Part shown: positions 53,486 through 62,870 of the stretch, in pieces
How positions within the stretch are numbered: the stretch's first letter is position 1
Layout of the letters: each line of letters begins with the position of its first letter
Origin: Paenibacillus taichungensis
Lineage (GTDB): Bacteria; Bacillota; Bacilli; Paenibacillales; Paenibacillaceae
Assembly (NCBI RefSeq): GCF_013359905.1
Contig: NZ_JABMCC010000094.1
Coordinates: forward strand, 80,596 to 144,595
Direction: 5' to 3'
DNA length: 64,000 nt
The notes under the pieces: model-generated
Databases searched by the model: none
What the model was told of the DNA's origin: nothing
The model's input: only the letters and a program-made list of their open reading frames with translations
Made by a program: the position numbers and the translations under genes

Positions 53486-55783
53486 ATGACAACGTATTTC
53501 AGTGAACCGCAGAGCATGTATTATCGATTCGGAGAAGATCAGGATCAGGTGCTGAAGGTGCTGGCAGAGAGATATATAGGTGCCAACGCGCAGGCCGATT
53601 TTGTATATCGCGTATTTCAGAAGTCTGGTATTTTGCAAAATGAGAAGGGTCTGTATGATCTGAATTTGAGTAAACGTTTCCCTGATGCACAGAAAGGTCA
53701 GATTTCCTATGCCGCAGCGTTGGTATGGGGGGATGAAGATCGAAATCTGGATGTGCTAATCCGCTGTTATGGACCGGTTCGTTTCTACTTTAATGAGCAA
53801 TTGGTATATCGCTCCACGGTCATGGATGAGATTAACCTGGACGCGACTGTGAAGCTGGGAATCGACATTAAGCCGGGATGGAATACGTTGTTGCTGGAGA
53901 TGAAGTATACACCTGCGGGCTTTGGATGCCAGTTTGGCTCGGACGAGGGGAAAGTGCGCATTCTGAATGTGCTTGCTCCTTTCCAGGAGAGACAGGGACA
54001 GGCCGGATGGGTGTATTCCAAACCGATAAGTTCGGAGGAGAATCATCCGGAATGGAATCTGCTCGGGTCAGAAGAGGATCACAAACTGGAGTGGCTGCCT
54101 GACGTGCAATGGTCAGAGGAAAAACAGATGCAACCGTCCCTGGAAAGAATATACGGACATCTTCCTGGTCAGCAAGTCTATGCGTGGACACGGTTGGTCA
54201 ATAGGGATTCAAGCGATTGCCCCATCCGTTTGTCTGGTCAATCTTCCGGGCCACTGAATATATGGCTGAACGGCGTATCGGCGGTGCAATTGAAGGAAAC
54301 GGGTCCATTCGAGGTGAACATAGCCGCAGCTTTTGGACGGAATGACCTGTTGATTCGCAGTGAATGTAGCGATACGGCTGAGTCATGGAATTTTGTAATA
54401 AATGCAACGGTGAATGGAGAGCAATTGGAACTGGAGCTTCCCCAGCGTGTGCACGGAGCTTCTGGAGAATCATGGTTATTTCTAGGTCCTTTTGAATCGG
54501 AGGACGTCGAACCAGATTTGCAGGATCTAATGCGCACTGATCGGGTGTTTAAAAGAAATGTATTGAACGATAACCCAGAGGAAACGGGAAGCCAACAGGT
54601 ACGTAAGGAACGCATATATTGGCGACTGGACAGACCAGATGCGTGGATACGTCCCTATTATGAAAATGCAATGCTCAGTAACAAATGGACAGTAGGCAGT
54701 GTGACCAACTATGGTCGCTGGGATTATCCATTAGGTGTCACCGTATATGGTCTGTTGCAGACCGGACGTTATTTGCAGCGGCCCGACATTTCCCGTTATG
54801 CGTCAGAACATGTGCAGTCGTGTACCCGTATGGATGAGTACTCATTATGGGATCGGGAGCAGTATGGTTTCCCAGCGGTTAACCAGCAACTGGTTATGAT
54901 GAAAATGCTGGATAACTGTGGCTCTTTTGGCTCCGCAATGCTGGAGTCCTACTCCGAATGTCAGGAGCCGACGTTTTTACCGATTGCCGAACGGATTGCA
55001 GATTTTATGCTGACTCGGTTGGAACGACAGGAGGACGGTGCATTTTACCGCGAGTGTATCGGTGAATTTGCCGAGAATACGATGTGGGCAGACGACCTTT
55101 ATATGAGCACTCCGTTTCTTGTGCGGTATGCCCGACTGACGGAAAATAATTCAGCACTGGATGAAGCCGCCAGACAATTTTTATTGTATCGGAAGTATCT
55201 GTTCATGCCTGAATTCAAGATCATGTCCCACGTATACGATTTCAAATATGGACAGGCGACACAGATTCCGTGGGGACGGGGGAATGGATGGACGCTCTTT
55301 TCACTGTCTGAGGTATTGGAAGCTTTGCCAGCAGAGCACTCGGAGCGCCCGGCTTTAATTGCCTTCTTTAATGAATTATGTGAAGGATATGCAGCTCTGC
55401 AAGGAGAGGGTGGATTGTGGCATCAGGTATTGAATGATTCGGAAACTTACCAGGAAGCCTCATGTACAGCGATGTTTGCTTATGGTTTTGCACGGGGAGT
55501 ACGCTTCGGTTGGTTATATCAACCTGCACGTTACATTGAGGCGGCTGAGCGGGCATGGAACGGATTAACCCGTAAAGCGATTGACCGTCAGGGTAATGTA
55601 CATGGTGTGTGCAGTGGCTCGAGATATGCCTTTACCGCAGAATATTACAATAAGGATCTGCTCACGGTAACGAATGACAATCACGGTATTGGCATTATGA
55701 TGCTGGCAGGAACTGAAGTGGCGAAGATGAAGAAACATCTGGCCCAGCCTAAGGTGTCATCAACTGCTGTGACGCAATCCTGA
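53486..55783 (+). CDS. GH105-type unsaturated rhamnogalacturonyl hydrolase with large N-terminal beta domain
   Basis: This is a 765-residue cytosolic protein. Residues 1-370 are beta-sandwich domains (FYFNEQLVYR, WNTLLLEMKYTPAGFG). From about 385 comes an alpha/alpha-barrel with YGRWDYPLGVTVYGLLQTGR, MWADDLYMSTPFLVRYARLT (Asp536 and Asp537; one is the expected catalytic acid), WGRGNGWTLFSLSEVLEALP and HQVLNDSETYQEASCTAMFA, all typical of GH105 (YteR/YesR). These enzymes cleave unsaturated galacturonyl-rhamnose made by pectate and rhamnogalacturonan lyases. Ordinary YteR is about 370 residues, so the N-terminal half is extra. It precedes the importer and YesM/YesN genes, as in B. subtilis rhamnogalacturonan loci. 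Confidence 0.87.
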   Translation: MTTYFSEPQSMYYRFGEDQDQVLKVLAERYIGANAQADFVYRVFQKSGILQNEKGLYDLNLSKRFPDAQKGQISYAAALVWGDEDRNLDVLIRCYGPVRFYFNEQLVYRSTVMDEINLDATVKLGIDIKPGWNTLLLEMKYTPAGFGCQFGSDEGKVRILNVLAPFQERQGQAGWVYSKPISSEENHPEWNLLGSEEDHKLEWLPDVQWSEEKQMQPSLERIYGHLPGQQVYAWTRLVNRDSSDCPIRLSGQSSGPLNIWLNGVSAVQLKETGPFEVNIAAAFGRNDLLIRSECSDTAESWNFVINATVNGEQLELELPQRVHGASGESWLFLGPFESEDVEPDLQDLMRTDRVFKRNVLNDNPEETGSQQVRKERIYWRLDRPDAWIRPYYENAMLSNKWTVGSVTNYGRWDYPLGVTVYGLLQTGRYLQRPDISRYASEHVQSCTRMDEYSLWDREQYGFPAVNQQLVMMKMLDNCGSFGSAMLESYSECQEPTFLPIAERIADFMLTRLERQEDGAFYRECIGEFAENTMWADDLYMSTPFLVRYARLTENNSALDEAARQFLLYRKYLFMPEFKIMSHVYDFKYGQATQIPWGRGNGWTLFSLSEVLEALPAEHSERPALIAFFNELCEGYAALQGEGGLWHQVLNDSETYQEASCTAMFAYGFARGVRFGWLYQPARYIEAAERAWNGLTRKAIDRQGNVHGVCSGSRYAFTAEYYNKDLLTVTNDNHGIGIMMLAGTEVAKMKKHLAQPKVSSTAVTQS

Positions 55784-55922
55784 AAGTGTCAGTAAAACTA
55801 CAGGATACTTTCATCGAAATCTTACATGATATGTACTCTAACGTTTCATTGCAAACGGCTGGATGACCACTGGTGAGATGGAGCGAGGTAGAGTACGCCG
55901 CACGAAGAATGCTGTATATATG

Positions 55923-55958
55923 AATAACCACCGGGAGTATCATTCCTGGTGGTTATTT
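55923..55958 (+). terminator. Terminator-like hairpin after the GH105 gene
   Basis: AATAACCACC and GGTGGTTATT pair with an inner GGA / TCC, followed by TAATC rather than a long T run. An additional small inverted repeat, TGAAAGT / ACTTTCA, lies at 55781-55813 right after the stop. Confidence 0.5.
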
Positions 55959-56006
55959 AATCACTAAGAATATTGAAGACAATTGAATGGACATTTGTAC
56001 CAACCC

Positions 56007-56045
56007 CTTACTTTTTTGACAGGAAAGCTTACTTTTGTTTATGTC
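56007..56045 (+). promoter_or_regulatory. Promoter with direct repeats 21 bases apart upstream of the second importer
   Basis: CTTACTTTT occurs at 56007-56015 and again at 56028-56036, two helix turns apart, as expected for an AraC/YesN-type regulator binding side by side. TTGACA at 56016-56021 sits between them and TTATGT or TATGTC at 56039-56045 is a weak -10. A cre site follows downstream. Confidence 0.5.
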
Positions 56046-56076
56046 ATGAGCAGCCATAGGCCGTTACAATAGTTTT

Positions 56077-56090
56077 TGTAAGCGATTCCA
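56077..56090 (+). promoter_or_regulatory. Cre-like (CcpA) site upstream of the second importer
   Basis: TGTAAGCGATTCCA matches cre at 13 of 14 positions. It lies about 30 bases after the probable transcription start, where CcpA would block elongation, and 28 bases before the start codon. Confidence 0.65.
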
Positions 56091-56118
56091 TAAAAGTAAA
56101 AGGGGAGGAAATTCATTC

Positions 56119-57453
56119 GTGTTGAATACCAAAAAGTGGGTAACCCTGTTCTGCCTATCCCTGTTAATGTTCGCTACAGCCTGTTCCGGAGGATCATCAG
56201 TACCTTCTGCCTCATCCAATGAAGGTGAAGAAGGGGACACTTCCGGCAAAATTGAACTTCGTATGACCTGGTGGGGATCACAGACTCGCCATGATCTCAC
56301 GACCAAAGTGATTAAGCTGTTTGAAGAGAAGCACCCTGGCATTACCATCAAGCCGGAATATTCCGGTTGGGACGGATACTTTGACAAGCTGACCACACAG
56401 GTAGCCGGTTCAAATGCACCGGATATCATACAGATGGATTACGCTTTTCTAACCGACTTTGCCCGGCGTGGTGCATTGCTTGACCTGACCCCATACGCAG
56501 AGAGCAAAGAGCTGCGCACAGAGGACCATGACAAGAGCATGCTCAAAGCCGGATCGATTGACGATAAATTATACGCGATTACATTGGGTGTAAATGCGCC
56601 TGGTGTCATCTATGATGCGACCGTATTCCAGGAGCTCGGGATCGAGGAGCCACAGGAAAGCTGGACTTGGAAGGATTTTAGCGACGTAGCGGCCAAGATT
56701 GCAGAGGAGAAGGGTGACGGTTTCTACGGTTCTGCGGATGTATCGGGAACGACCAACATGTTTGAGGTATTTATCCGGCAAACAGGCAAGGGACTATTTG
56801 ATGGCGGGACGTTGACAGCGACCAGCGAGGAGCTTCAGCAATGGTTTGACATGTGGGGGGCGCTTCGTGAGAACGGGGGTGCTACCTCTGCAGAAGTGAC
56901 GGCATCCACTACGAATGCACTGGAGACACGCCCGATCTCGCTTGGTACAGCCGCCATGGACTTTGCCTGGTCTAACCAATTGCTGACGTTCCAGCAGGTG
57001 AACAAAAACCAGGATCATAAGCTTGGGATACAAGTACTTCCGCACGGAGTGGGTGAAAAGCAAATCGGTGAATACCTGAAAGCAGGTCAGTTCCTGTCCG
57101 GTTATGCCAAAACAAAACATCCGAAGGAAGTGGCGATGTTTATCGACTTCATGGTCAATGATCCCGAAGCAACCGCCATACTCGGCTCGGAGCGCGGAGT
57201 ACCCGTCAATGCCAGCATCCGTGAGAAGATGCAGCCTACGCTGCCAGAAGCGGAGCAAGCCATCTTCCAATTTATCGATGTGGTATCGAAAAACTCCAGT
57301 GAAATTGATCCGCCATACCCGCAAGGATTTTCCGAAGTGGATACCAGCTTCAAGAGTGCAAGCGAGCAGATCGCCTTTGGTCAAGACAACACACCGGATG
57401 TGATTGCCCAGTTCATTGAAGGGGCCAAGGCGACACTTGCATCAAGTCAATAA
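56119..57453 (+). CDS. Extracellular sugar-binding lipoprotein (CUT1)
   Basis: This 444-residue lipoprotein starts at GTG 56119 (TTG 56122 also fits) behind AGGGGAGG. Its signal has a basic start (NTKKWV), a hydrophobic core and a lipobox MFATAC, with Cys near residue 22 followed by a Gly/Ser/Glu linker. The mature part is a family-1 solute-binding fold with IELRMTWWGSQTRHDLTTKV and NAPDIIQMDYAFLTDFARRG. Its place before two permeases and a YesM/YesN pair suggests pectin- or rhamnogalacturonan-derived oligosaccharides as substrate. It is under a 21-base direct-repeat element and a cre site. Confidence 0.92.
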   Translation: MLNTKKWVTLFCLSLLMFATACSGGSSVPSASSNEGEEGDTSGKIELRMTWWGSQTRHDLTTKVIKLFEEKHPGITIKPEYSGWDGYFDKLTTQVAGSNAPDIIQMDYAFLTDFARRGALLDLTPYAESKELRTEDHDKSMLKAGSIDDKLYAITLGVNAPGVIYDATVFQELGIEEPQESWTWKDFSDVAAKIAEEKGDGFYGSADVSGTTNMFEVFIRQTGKGLFDGGTLTATSEELQQWFDMWGALRENGGATSAEVTASTTNALETRPISLGTAAMDFAWSNQLLTFQQVNKNQDHKLGIQVLPHGVGEKQIGEYLKAGQFLSGYAKTKHPKEVAMFIDFMVNDPEATAILGSERGVPVNASIREKMQPTLPEAEQAIFQFIDVVSKNSSEIDPPYPQGFSEVDTSFKSASEQIAFGQDNTPDVIAQFIEGAKATLASSQ

Positions 57454-57499
57454 CACTTGAACGGTTCCAGACTTCTTATTCCGCGGGGAGGTTGCGAAG

Positions 57500-58450
57500 A
57501 TGAGTACAACACAGGTCAGTCAAGCACGAGCCGAGCGTGTAACAGCCCGGCGGGTGAAACGGAGATATGCCCATAATGGAGCAGCGCTTCTGTTTCTGGC
57601 CCCATGGCTGGTTGGTTTATTGTTTCTGACACTTGGGCCGATGCTCGTTTCCTTATACATTTCGTTCACCGACTACAGTATCCTGGCCGCCCCTTCCTGG
57701 GTCGGTCTGGATAACTACACCACGATGTTTACATCGGATAAACTGTTTATCCAATCGCTCAAAGTCACATTTACGTATGTCGCTGTCTCCGTACCGATCA
57801 AGCTAGTTTTTGCCCTGGTGGTGGCGATGTTGTTGAACAAGGGCATTCGTGGGCTTGGCATTTACCGTACGGTGTATTACATCCCAACCCTGCTCGGGGG
57901 CAGTGTCGCGATTGCAATGCTGTGGCGCAAAATGCTGGGCGGTGACGGTCTGCTCAATGGGGTGCTTGCCATGGTCGGCATTAAGGCACCCGATTGGGTC
58001 GCCAACCCGAAATATGCCCTGTATTCGATCGTACTGCTGTCCGTATGGCAGTTCGGATCGTCGATGATTATTTTCCTGGCAGGATTAAAGCAGATTCCAC
58101 CTGAGTATGACGAAGCTTCCGCCGTAGATGGAGCAGGCCCACTCCGGAGATTCTTTTATATCACACTGCCGATTCTGTCACCGGTTATCTTTTTCAATCT
58201 CGTAATGCAGCTGATTACCTCCTTCCAGTCATTTACTCAGGCTTTTGTCATCAGTAACGGCAGCGGGGGGCCAGTCAATTCAACATTAATGTACTCTCTA
58301 TACCTGTACAAAAAAGGGTTCTCGTTCTTCCAGATGGGTTATGCATCCGCAATGGCCTGGGTGCTGGTAATCCTGATCGGTGTCTTTACATTGCTGGTAT
58401 TCCGCAGCAGCAAGCTGTGGGTGCACTATGAGGATGGTGGGAAATCATGA
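57500..58450 (+). CDS. Sugar ABC transporter permease, MalF-like (CUT1)
   Basis: This is a 316-residue permease with six helices: ALLFLAPWLVGLLFLTLGPM near the start and the EAA loop EYDEASAVDGAGPLRRFFYI (about 203-222). GGGGAGG lies before the ATG, 46 bases after the binding-protein gene. The next permease overlaps by 4 bases (ATGA). It forms the membrane channel together with that gene. Confidence 0.94.
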   Translation: MSTTQVSQARAERVTARRVKRRYAHNGAALLFLAPWLVGLLFLTLGPMLVSLYISFTDYSILAAPSWVGLDNYTTMFTSDKLFIQSLKVTFTYVAVSVPIKLVFALVVAMLLNKGIRGLGIYRTVYYIPTLLGGSVAIAMLWRKMLGGDGLLNGVLAMVGIKAPDWVANPKYALYSIVLLSVWQFGSSMIIFLAGLKQIPPEYDEASAVDGAGPLRRFFYITLPILSPVIFFNLVMQLITSFQSFTQAFVISNGSGGPVNSTLMYSLYLYKKGFSFFQMGYASAMAWVLVILIGVFTLLVFRSSKLWVHYEDGGKS

Positions 58451-59295
58451 TTGGACAACGAAATGCTGCTTCGTGGGTAGTCGCCAAGCATGTACTGATT
58501 TCGGTCATTGCCTTTGTCATGCTGTACCCGGTGCTCTGGATGCTGGGCAGTTCTTTCAAACCGGGACATATGATTTTCACCGAAACCTGGTTTTGGCCGC
58601 AAGAATGGAACTGGCAAAACTATATCAATGGCTGGACGGGGATTCAGGGCAATCCCTTCTCCCGTTTTCTGACCAACTCCGTCGTCCTGTCGCTGGGCGC
58701 TGTGCTTGGCAATGTCATCTCTTGCTCGATGGCGGCGTATGCCTTTGCCAGATTGAATTTTCGGTTCAAAGCGATTTGCTTTGGCTTAATGCTGATGACG
58801 ATCATGCTGCCACACCATGTGACGCTGATTCCTCAATATATTCTGTTTAACCATTTGGAATGGGTGAATACGTATCTGCCGCTGGTAGTGCCAAAATGGC
58901 TGGCGACCGACGCCTTCTTTATTTTCCTGATGGTCCAGTTCTTCCGGGGATTGCCCAAAGAGCTGGATGAAGCGGCGACGATTGATGGATGTGGTCCTTT
59001 ACGAATTTATACCAAAATTATCATCCCGCTGGCCTTTCCTGCGCTGGTGACGACGATGATCTTTACCTTTTTGTGGACATGGGATGACTTCTTCAGCCAG
59101 TTGATTTATCTGAGTGATGTCAGCAAATATACGGTGCCGCTGGGCTTACGTCTATTCCTCGATTCCAGTTCCCAATCCGATTGGGGGCCGATGTTTGCGA
59201 TGTCAGTGCTGTCACTGGTACCTTGTTTTATCGTATTTATCGTGTGTCAAAAGTATTTCGTGGAAGGAATCGCGACCTCTGGGCTCAAAGGGTAA
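58447..59295 (+). CDS. Sugar ABC transporter permease, MalG-like (CUT1)
   Basis: This 282-residue six-helix permease overlaps the previous gene by 4 bases. The EAA loop reads LDEAATIDGCGPLRIYTKII (about 175-194) and the C-terminus VEGIATSGLKG is typical. No ATPase gene follows; the kinase gene starts 25 bases later, so importer and sensor are probably one operon. Confidence 0.94.
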   Translation: MIGQRNAASWVVAKHVLISVIAFVMLYPVLWMLGSSFKPGHMIFTETWFWPQEWNWQNYINGWTGIQGNPFSRFLTNSVVLSLGAVLGNVISCSMAAYAFARLNFRFKAICFGLMLMTIMLPHHVTLIPQYILFNHLEWVNTYLPLVVPKWLATDAFFIFLMVQFFRGLPKELDEAATIDGCGPLRIYTKIIIPLAFPALVTTMIFTFLWTWDDFFSQLIYLSDVSKYTVPLGLRLFLDSSSQSDWGPMFAMSVLSLVPCFIVFIVCQKYFVEGIATSGLKG

Positions 59296-59320
59296 TTCCA
59301 AGACGAAACGAGTTGATTCC

Positions 59321-61219
59321 ATGCGGAAACGAAGATTATCGTTATTCCTAAATCATAAGCTGCAACAAAGCAAGCTCTCCACGTTGATGGTGACTTGCTT
59401 TATTGCGTTTAACCTGCTGCTCGTCTCGGTTATTGTTTGGCTGGCATACCAGTCGTTCTCTGCCGTCACGTTTACCGAGATCAGCAAAGCACGACTTGCT
59501 CTTCTGAATGAGAGTACACGCCGAGGGTTTGATTTTATTACAGGTGTTACAGGAACGGCTTACTCCTTGGCGAGCAACCGTGAGCTGTCGAATCTGCTTG
59601 AAACGAAGGGAACGGGAAGGCTGACACAGATCCACCAACGGCGTGAGGTGTCCAAAATACTGGATCATACGGTGGTAGTCAGTGAAGGTATTACCTCGAT
59701 CGAGCTGTATACGGATGCCTTCAACGGTGTCACAGTCACGATGGCCGATCGCATCTATTCAGTGGATACGATTGCCGGTGCTTCATGGTTTGCTGCACTG
59801 GAGCATGCGGATGCGGCCTGGGTACCTCTGCGGGAAAACGAATCAGGCCAATCGCTAATCGGATACGCCCAACGAATCTTTGACAGCCGGGGTGGTACGG
59901 TAGCCTACGTGCTCATCCGCCTGAGTCGCGCCGATATTGTACGTAGATTTGCGGATATGCCGATGGTGCTGGATGGACAGGTGTTGTTGGTGGATACCGC
60001 AGGCAACGTCGTCATGCAGATGGGCGATGACAATTTAGAGGTGAATCCTGGTGAGGGTTCGAGCTCAATTCATGGAGCCTCGGAAATTTTTCCTTCTATT
60101 AATGTATCTACTAATGCAGCTGCTGCTGTGGAAAGCGAACCAGTCGTCGATCGTGTATGGATTCAGGAGCATGTTGAACATGGGGAGGACGGATTTGAAG
60201 TGGTTTCCGGCAAGCCTGGCGGAGCGCAGCTGGTTCTGTATTCAAGACCTGCCATGCTTCAGTGGCGATTGGTTCAGACGATCCCTGTTCACACACTATT
60301 ATCTCCTGTGAGGCAGGCCGGATGGCAGATCCTTGGAATAGCTGTGCTGGGGTTACTATTTTCAGCGGTACTTGCGTATCTGTTCGTTTGGCGGATTGTT
60401 CGTCCTTTACGTCAGCTGATCAAGCGGATGAGGCAACTGGAGAAGGGGGATTTCAATACCCGGGTTCAGCTTTCGTTTACCGAGGAATATGCCCATTTGG
60501 CGTATGGATTCAACCATATGGCATCACAATTGACGGAGTTGATGGAGCAGGTCAAGGAAGAGAGCCGAGCGAAGCGTGAAGCACAGACCGGTTTACTGGA
60601 GGCGCAAATCAAACCGCATTTTTTGTACAACACACTCGACATGATCCACTGGCGTGCTCTCGATTATGAGGCCAAGGACATCAGCCGCATGATTGTACAA
60701 CTCAGCAAACTGCTGCGTATTGGATTGAGCGGTGGCAGATTATTCATCCGGGTACGGGATGAGTTGGAGCATGCTCGTTGTTACGTCAGCATTCAGTCAG
60801 AGCGGCTGCCATTCTCCATTGATTATCAGGAACAGATTGATCCGAGAGTGCGAGGCTGTTACATTCCCAAAATCATTTTGCAGCCCTTTATCGAAAATGC
60901 GGTCATGCATGGGCAGCTGAAGGAAGGACAACTTCGCATACAGGTGGATATGCGGGAATCTGAGAGCAACGTTCCACCATCCAAAATCATCATTTGCTTA
61001 AAGGATAACGGACAGGGCTTGCCTCTGGGCTGGAAGCTGGAGGAGACGACTGGTATTGGTATACGAAATGTACATCAACGTATCCAACTGTATTGTGGCA
61101 CTGGGTACGGCGTTGATATATGCGCAGGTGAATTAGGCGGAGTAGAAGTGACCATTACGCTACCACGTATTGAGACGGAAGAACAATTAAACTTATGGCT
61201 GGGCGGTGAAAATGAATGA
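59321..61219 (+). CDS. YesM-family sensor histidine kinase
   Basis: This membrane kinase of about 632 residues starts MRKRRLSLFLNHKLQQSKLS. Helix 1 (about 22-45) and helix 2 (about 335-360) enclose an extracellular dCache-type sensor. A HAMP domain follows (RIVRPLRQLIKRMRQLEKGD), then the His_kinase motif EAQIKPHFLYNTLDMIHWR with the phosphoacceptor His, and an ATPase domain with QPFIENAVMHG and LKDNGQGLP. The frame is open back to 59114 but that region overlaps the permease. It should sense extracellular sugar or the loaded binding protein and phosphorylate the regulator that overlaps its stop by 4 bases. Confidence 0.92.
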   Translation: MRKRRLSLFLNHKLQQSKLSTLMVTCFIAFNLLLVSVIVWLAYQSFSAVTFTEISKARLALLNESTRRGFDFITGVTGTAYSLASNRELSNLLETKGTGRLTQIHQRREVSKILDHTVVVSEGITSIELYTDAFNGVTVTMADRIYSVDTIAGASWFAALEHADAAWVPLRENESGQSLIGYAQRIFDSRGGTVAYVLIRLSRADIVRRFADMPMVLDGQVLLVDTAGNVVMQMGDDNLEVNPGEGSSSIHGASEIFPSINVSTNAAAAVESEPVVDRVWIQEHVEHGEDGFEVVSGKPGGAQLVLYSRPAMLQWRLVQTIPVHTLLSPVRQAGWQILGIAVLGLLFSAVLAYLFVWRIVRPLRQLIKRMRQLEKGDFNTRVQLSFTEEYAHLAYGFNHMASQLTELMEQVKEESRAKREAQTGLLEAQIKPHFLYNTLDMIHWRALDYEAKDISRMIVQLSKLLRIGLSGGRLFIRVRDELEHARCYVSIQSERLPFSIDYQEQIDPRVRGCYIPKIILQPFIENAVMHGQLKEGQLRIQVDMRESESNVPPSKIIICLKDNGQGLPLGWKLEETTGIGIRNVHQRIQLYCGTGYGVDICAGELGGVEVTITLPRIETEEQLNLWLGGENE

Positions 61220-62820
61220 AAACCATTATGCTCGTAGACGATGACCCGCATATTGTAAAAGCATTGACCGACCATATTGATTGGCCATCCATTGGCCTCC
61301 GCATTGCAGGAACAGCTTCCAATGGCGTGGACGCACTGGAGCTGTTCCAACAGCTGCGTCCCGATCTTGTGATGACGGACGTCTATTTGCCAGGAATGAC
61401 AGGACTTGAGGTCACGCAGGCATTGCGGCGGGACTATCCCCATCTGCCGATCATCATTCTTAGCGGATATGACGAATTCGAGAATGCCAGAGCGGCCATG
61501 CGCTGGGGCGTGAATCATTTTTTGCTAAAGCCTGCGGAAGTGGAGGAGATTGAGTCTGTTCTGCGTGAGGTGTTACTGGAAGAGGATGTGCGTGAGCGGC
61601 GTGAGCAGCTGGAGCAGACGTACAAACAGGAAATTGGGCGGGTGGTTCCCTATCTTCGCAAATTGTTTCTCCACGAGCTGTTAACCACGCGCTATCGGGA
61701 AGAGGAATTGCCTGCGGAACGTATGGATTATGTGGGCATTCGCATACCCTCTCAAGTGCGTGCCATCAGTCTGCAGTTGTATCGGCCTGCATTTCTGACA
61801 AGGATGAAAGAACGGGACTGGCAACTGTTAAGGTATGGGGCAGCAGATATTATTCAGGAGACCGTCAAAGAGCAGGCTACGCAAATAAACGACTGCCAGG
61901 TGGAGATCGTGGATTATTCGGATCAGGTGATTGTGCTGCTTCTATTTGACGAGAAGGACCCGCTAGAACAATTTGAGTCGATAGTTGAAAGGATGATTGA
62001 TCAGATTTTTACGTATCTCAAGATCGAAATGAGCGCAGGTATTGGAACGTCCAAAGTTCAATTATGCGAAGTGATGGACTCCTATCTGGAGAGCAGGGAG
62101 GCGCTGGAGAAAGCAGAGTTTCAGGGCGGGAGTCGTGTATATCGATATGATTCATCCGATGCTTTAACGCCGAGCGCAACGGATTACTCGCTATTGCTGC
62201 GACAATGGAGTGAGTCATGGGCAGATATGAGAACTGATCTGGCAGAGGAGGTATGGGTTCACCTTCGCAATCTGCTGGACGAAGGGGGTGGTATCAGTAT
62301 TCAGGATGTGCAGGTTGTGGCCGTGAGCCTGTTCGACACGTTAATTCATAGTTGGAACCGACATTATCCCATGCTGGCACCACCGCTCGCGATGAGCCAT
62401 TTTTTGCGGGAAATTCAATCGAAATATGGGCTGCAGGATCTGATATGCTGGATGGATGGTATTATTCGAAACTGGATGGAACACATACGTAAAGAAATGG
62501 GCGAGAAAAAAAGCAATAAATTAGTGGAGCAGGTGAAACAGTACGTTGAAATGCATTATGCTGATGAGATTAGTTTTGAAGCCATTGCCAAGGGACTGTT
62601 TGTACACCCCAAATATTTGAGTCAGCTGTTCAAGAGGGTGACTGGAGAGAACTTTGTGAGTTATGTAAACGGGTACCGGATTCAACGTGCGTTGGAGCTA
62701 CTACAGTCAGGACATTACATGGTCTACGAAGTTAGCGAGATGACAGGGTTCCGCAACGCCACGTATTTCAGTCAGGTGTTCAAGATGCTTACGGGCAAGA
62801 GTCCGTCTGAGGTGGGGTAG
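61216..62820 (+). CDS. YesN-family response regulator with AraC-type HTH
   Basis: This is a 534-residue regulator. The receiver domain (1-125) has MLVDDDPHIVKAL and phosphorylation Asp55 in VMTDVYLPGMTG, with Lys in HFLLKPAEVEEI. A middle region of about 290 residues follows. The C-terminal AraC double HTH (about 430-534) has ISFEAIAKGLFVHPKYLSQL and MVYEVSEMTGFRNATYFSQV. It is co-translated with the YesM kinase. The likely target is the 21-base direct repeat upstream of the importer (56007-56036) and perhaps the GH105 gene. Confidence 0.93.
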   Translation: MKTIMLVDDDPHIVKALTDHIDWPSIGLRIAGTASNGVDALELFQQLRPDLVMTDVYLPGMTGLEVTQALRRDYPHLPIIILSGYDEFENARAAMRWGVNHFLLKPAEVEEIESVLREVLLEEDVRERREQLEQTYKQEIGRVVPYLRKLFLHELLTTRYREEELPAERMDYVGIRIPSQVRAISLQLYRPAFLTRMKERDWQLLRYGAADIIQETVKEQATQINDCQVEIVDYSDQVIVLLLFDEKDPLEQFESIVERMIDQIFTYLKIEMSAGIGTSKVQLCEVMDSYLESREALEKAEFQGGSRVYRYDSSDALTPSATDYSLLLRQWSESWADMRTDLAEEVWVHLRNLLDEGGGISIQDVQVVAVSLFDTLIHSWNRHYPMLAPPLAMSHFLREIQSKYGLQDLICWMDGIIRNWMEHIRKEMGEKKSNKLVEQVKQYVEMHYADEISFEAIAKGLFVHPKYLSQLFKRVTGENFVSYVNGYRIQRALELLQSGHYMVYEVSEMTGFRNATYFSQVFKMLTGKSPSEVG

Positions 62821-62870
62821 AGCCATGAATAGGATATGCAAAATAAAATAAAATGGAGGGATTATGGCGT

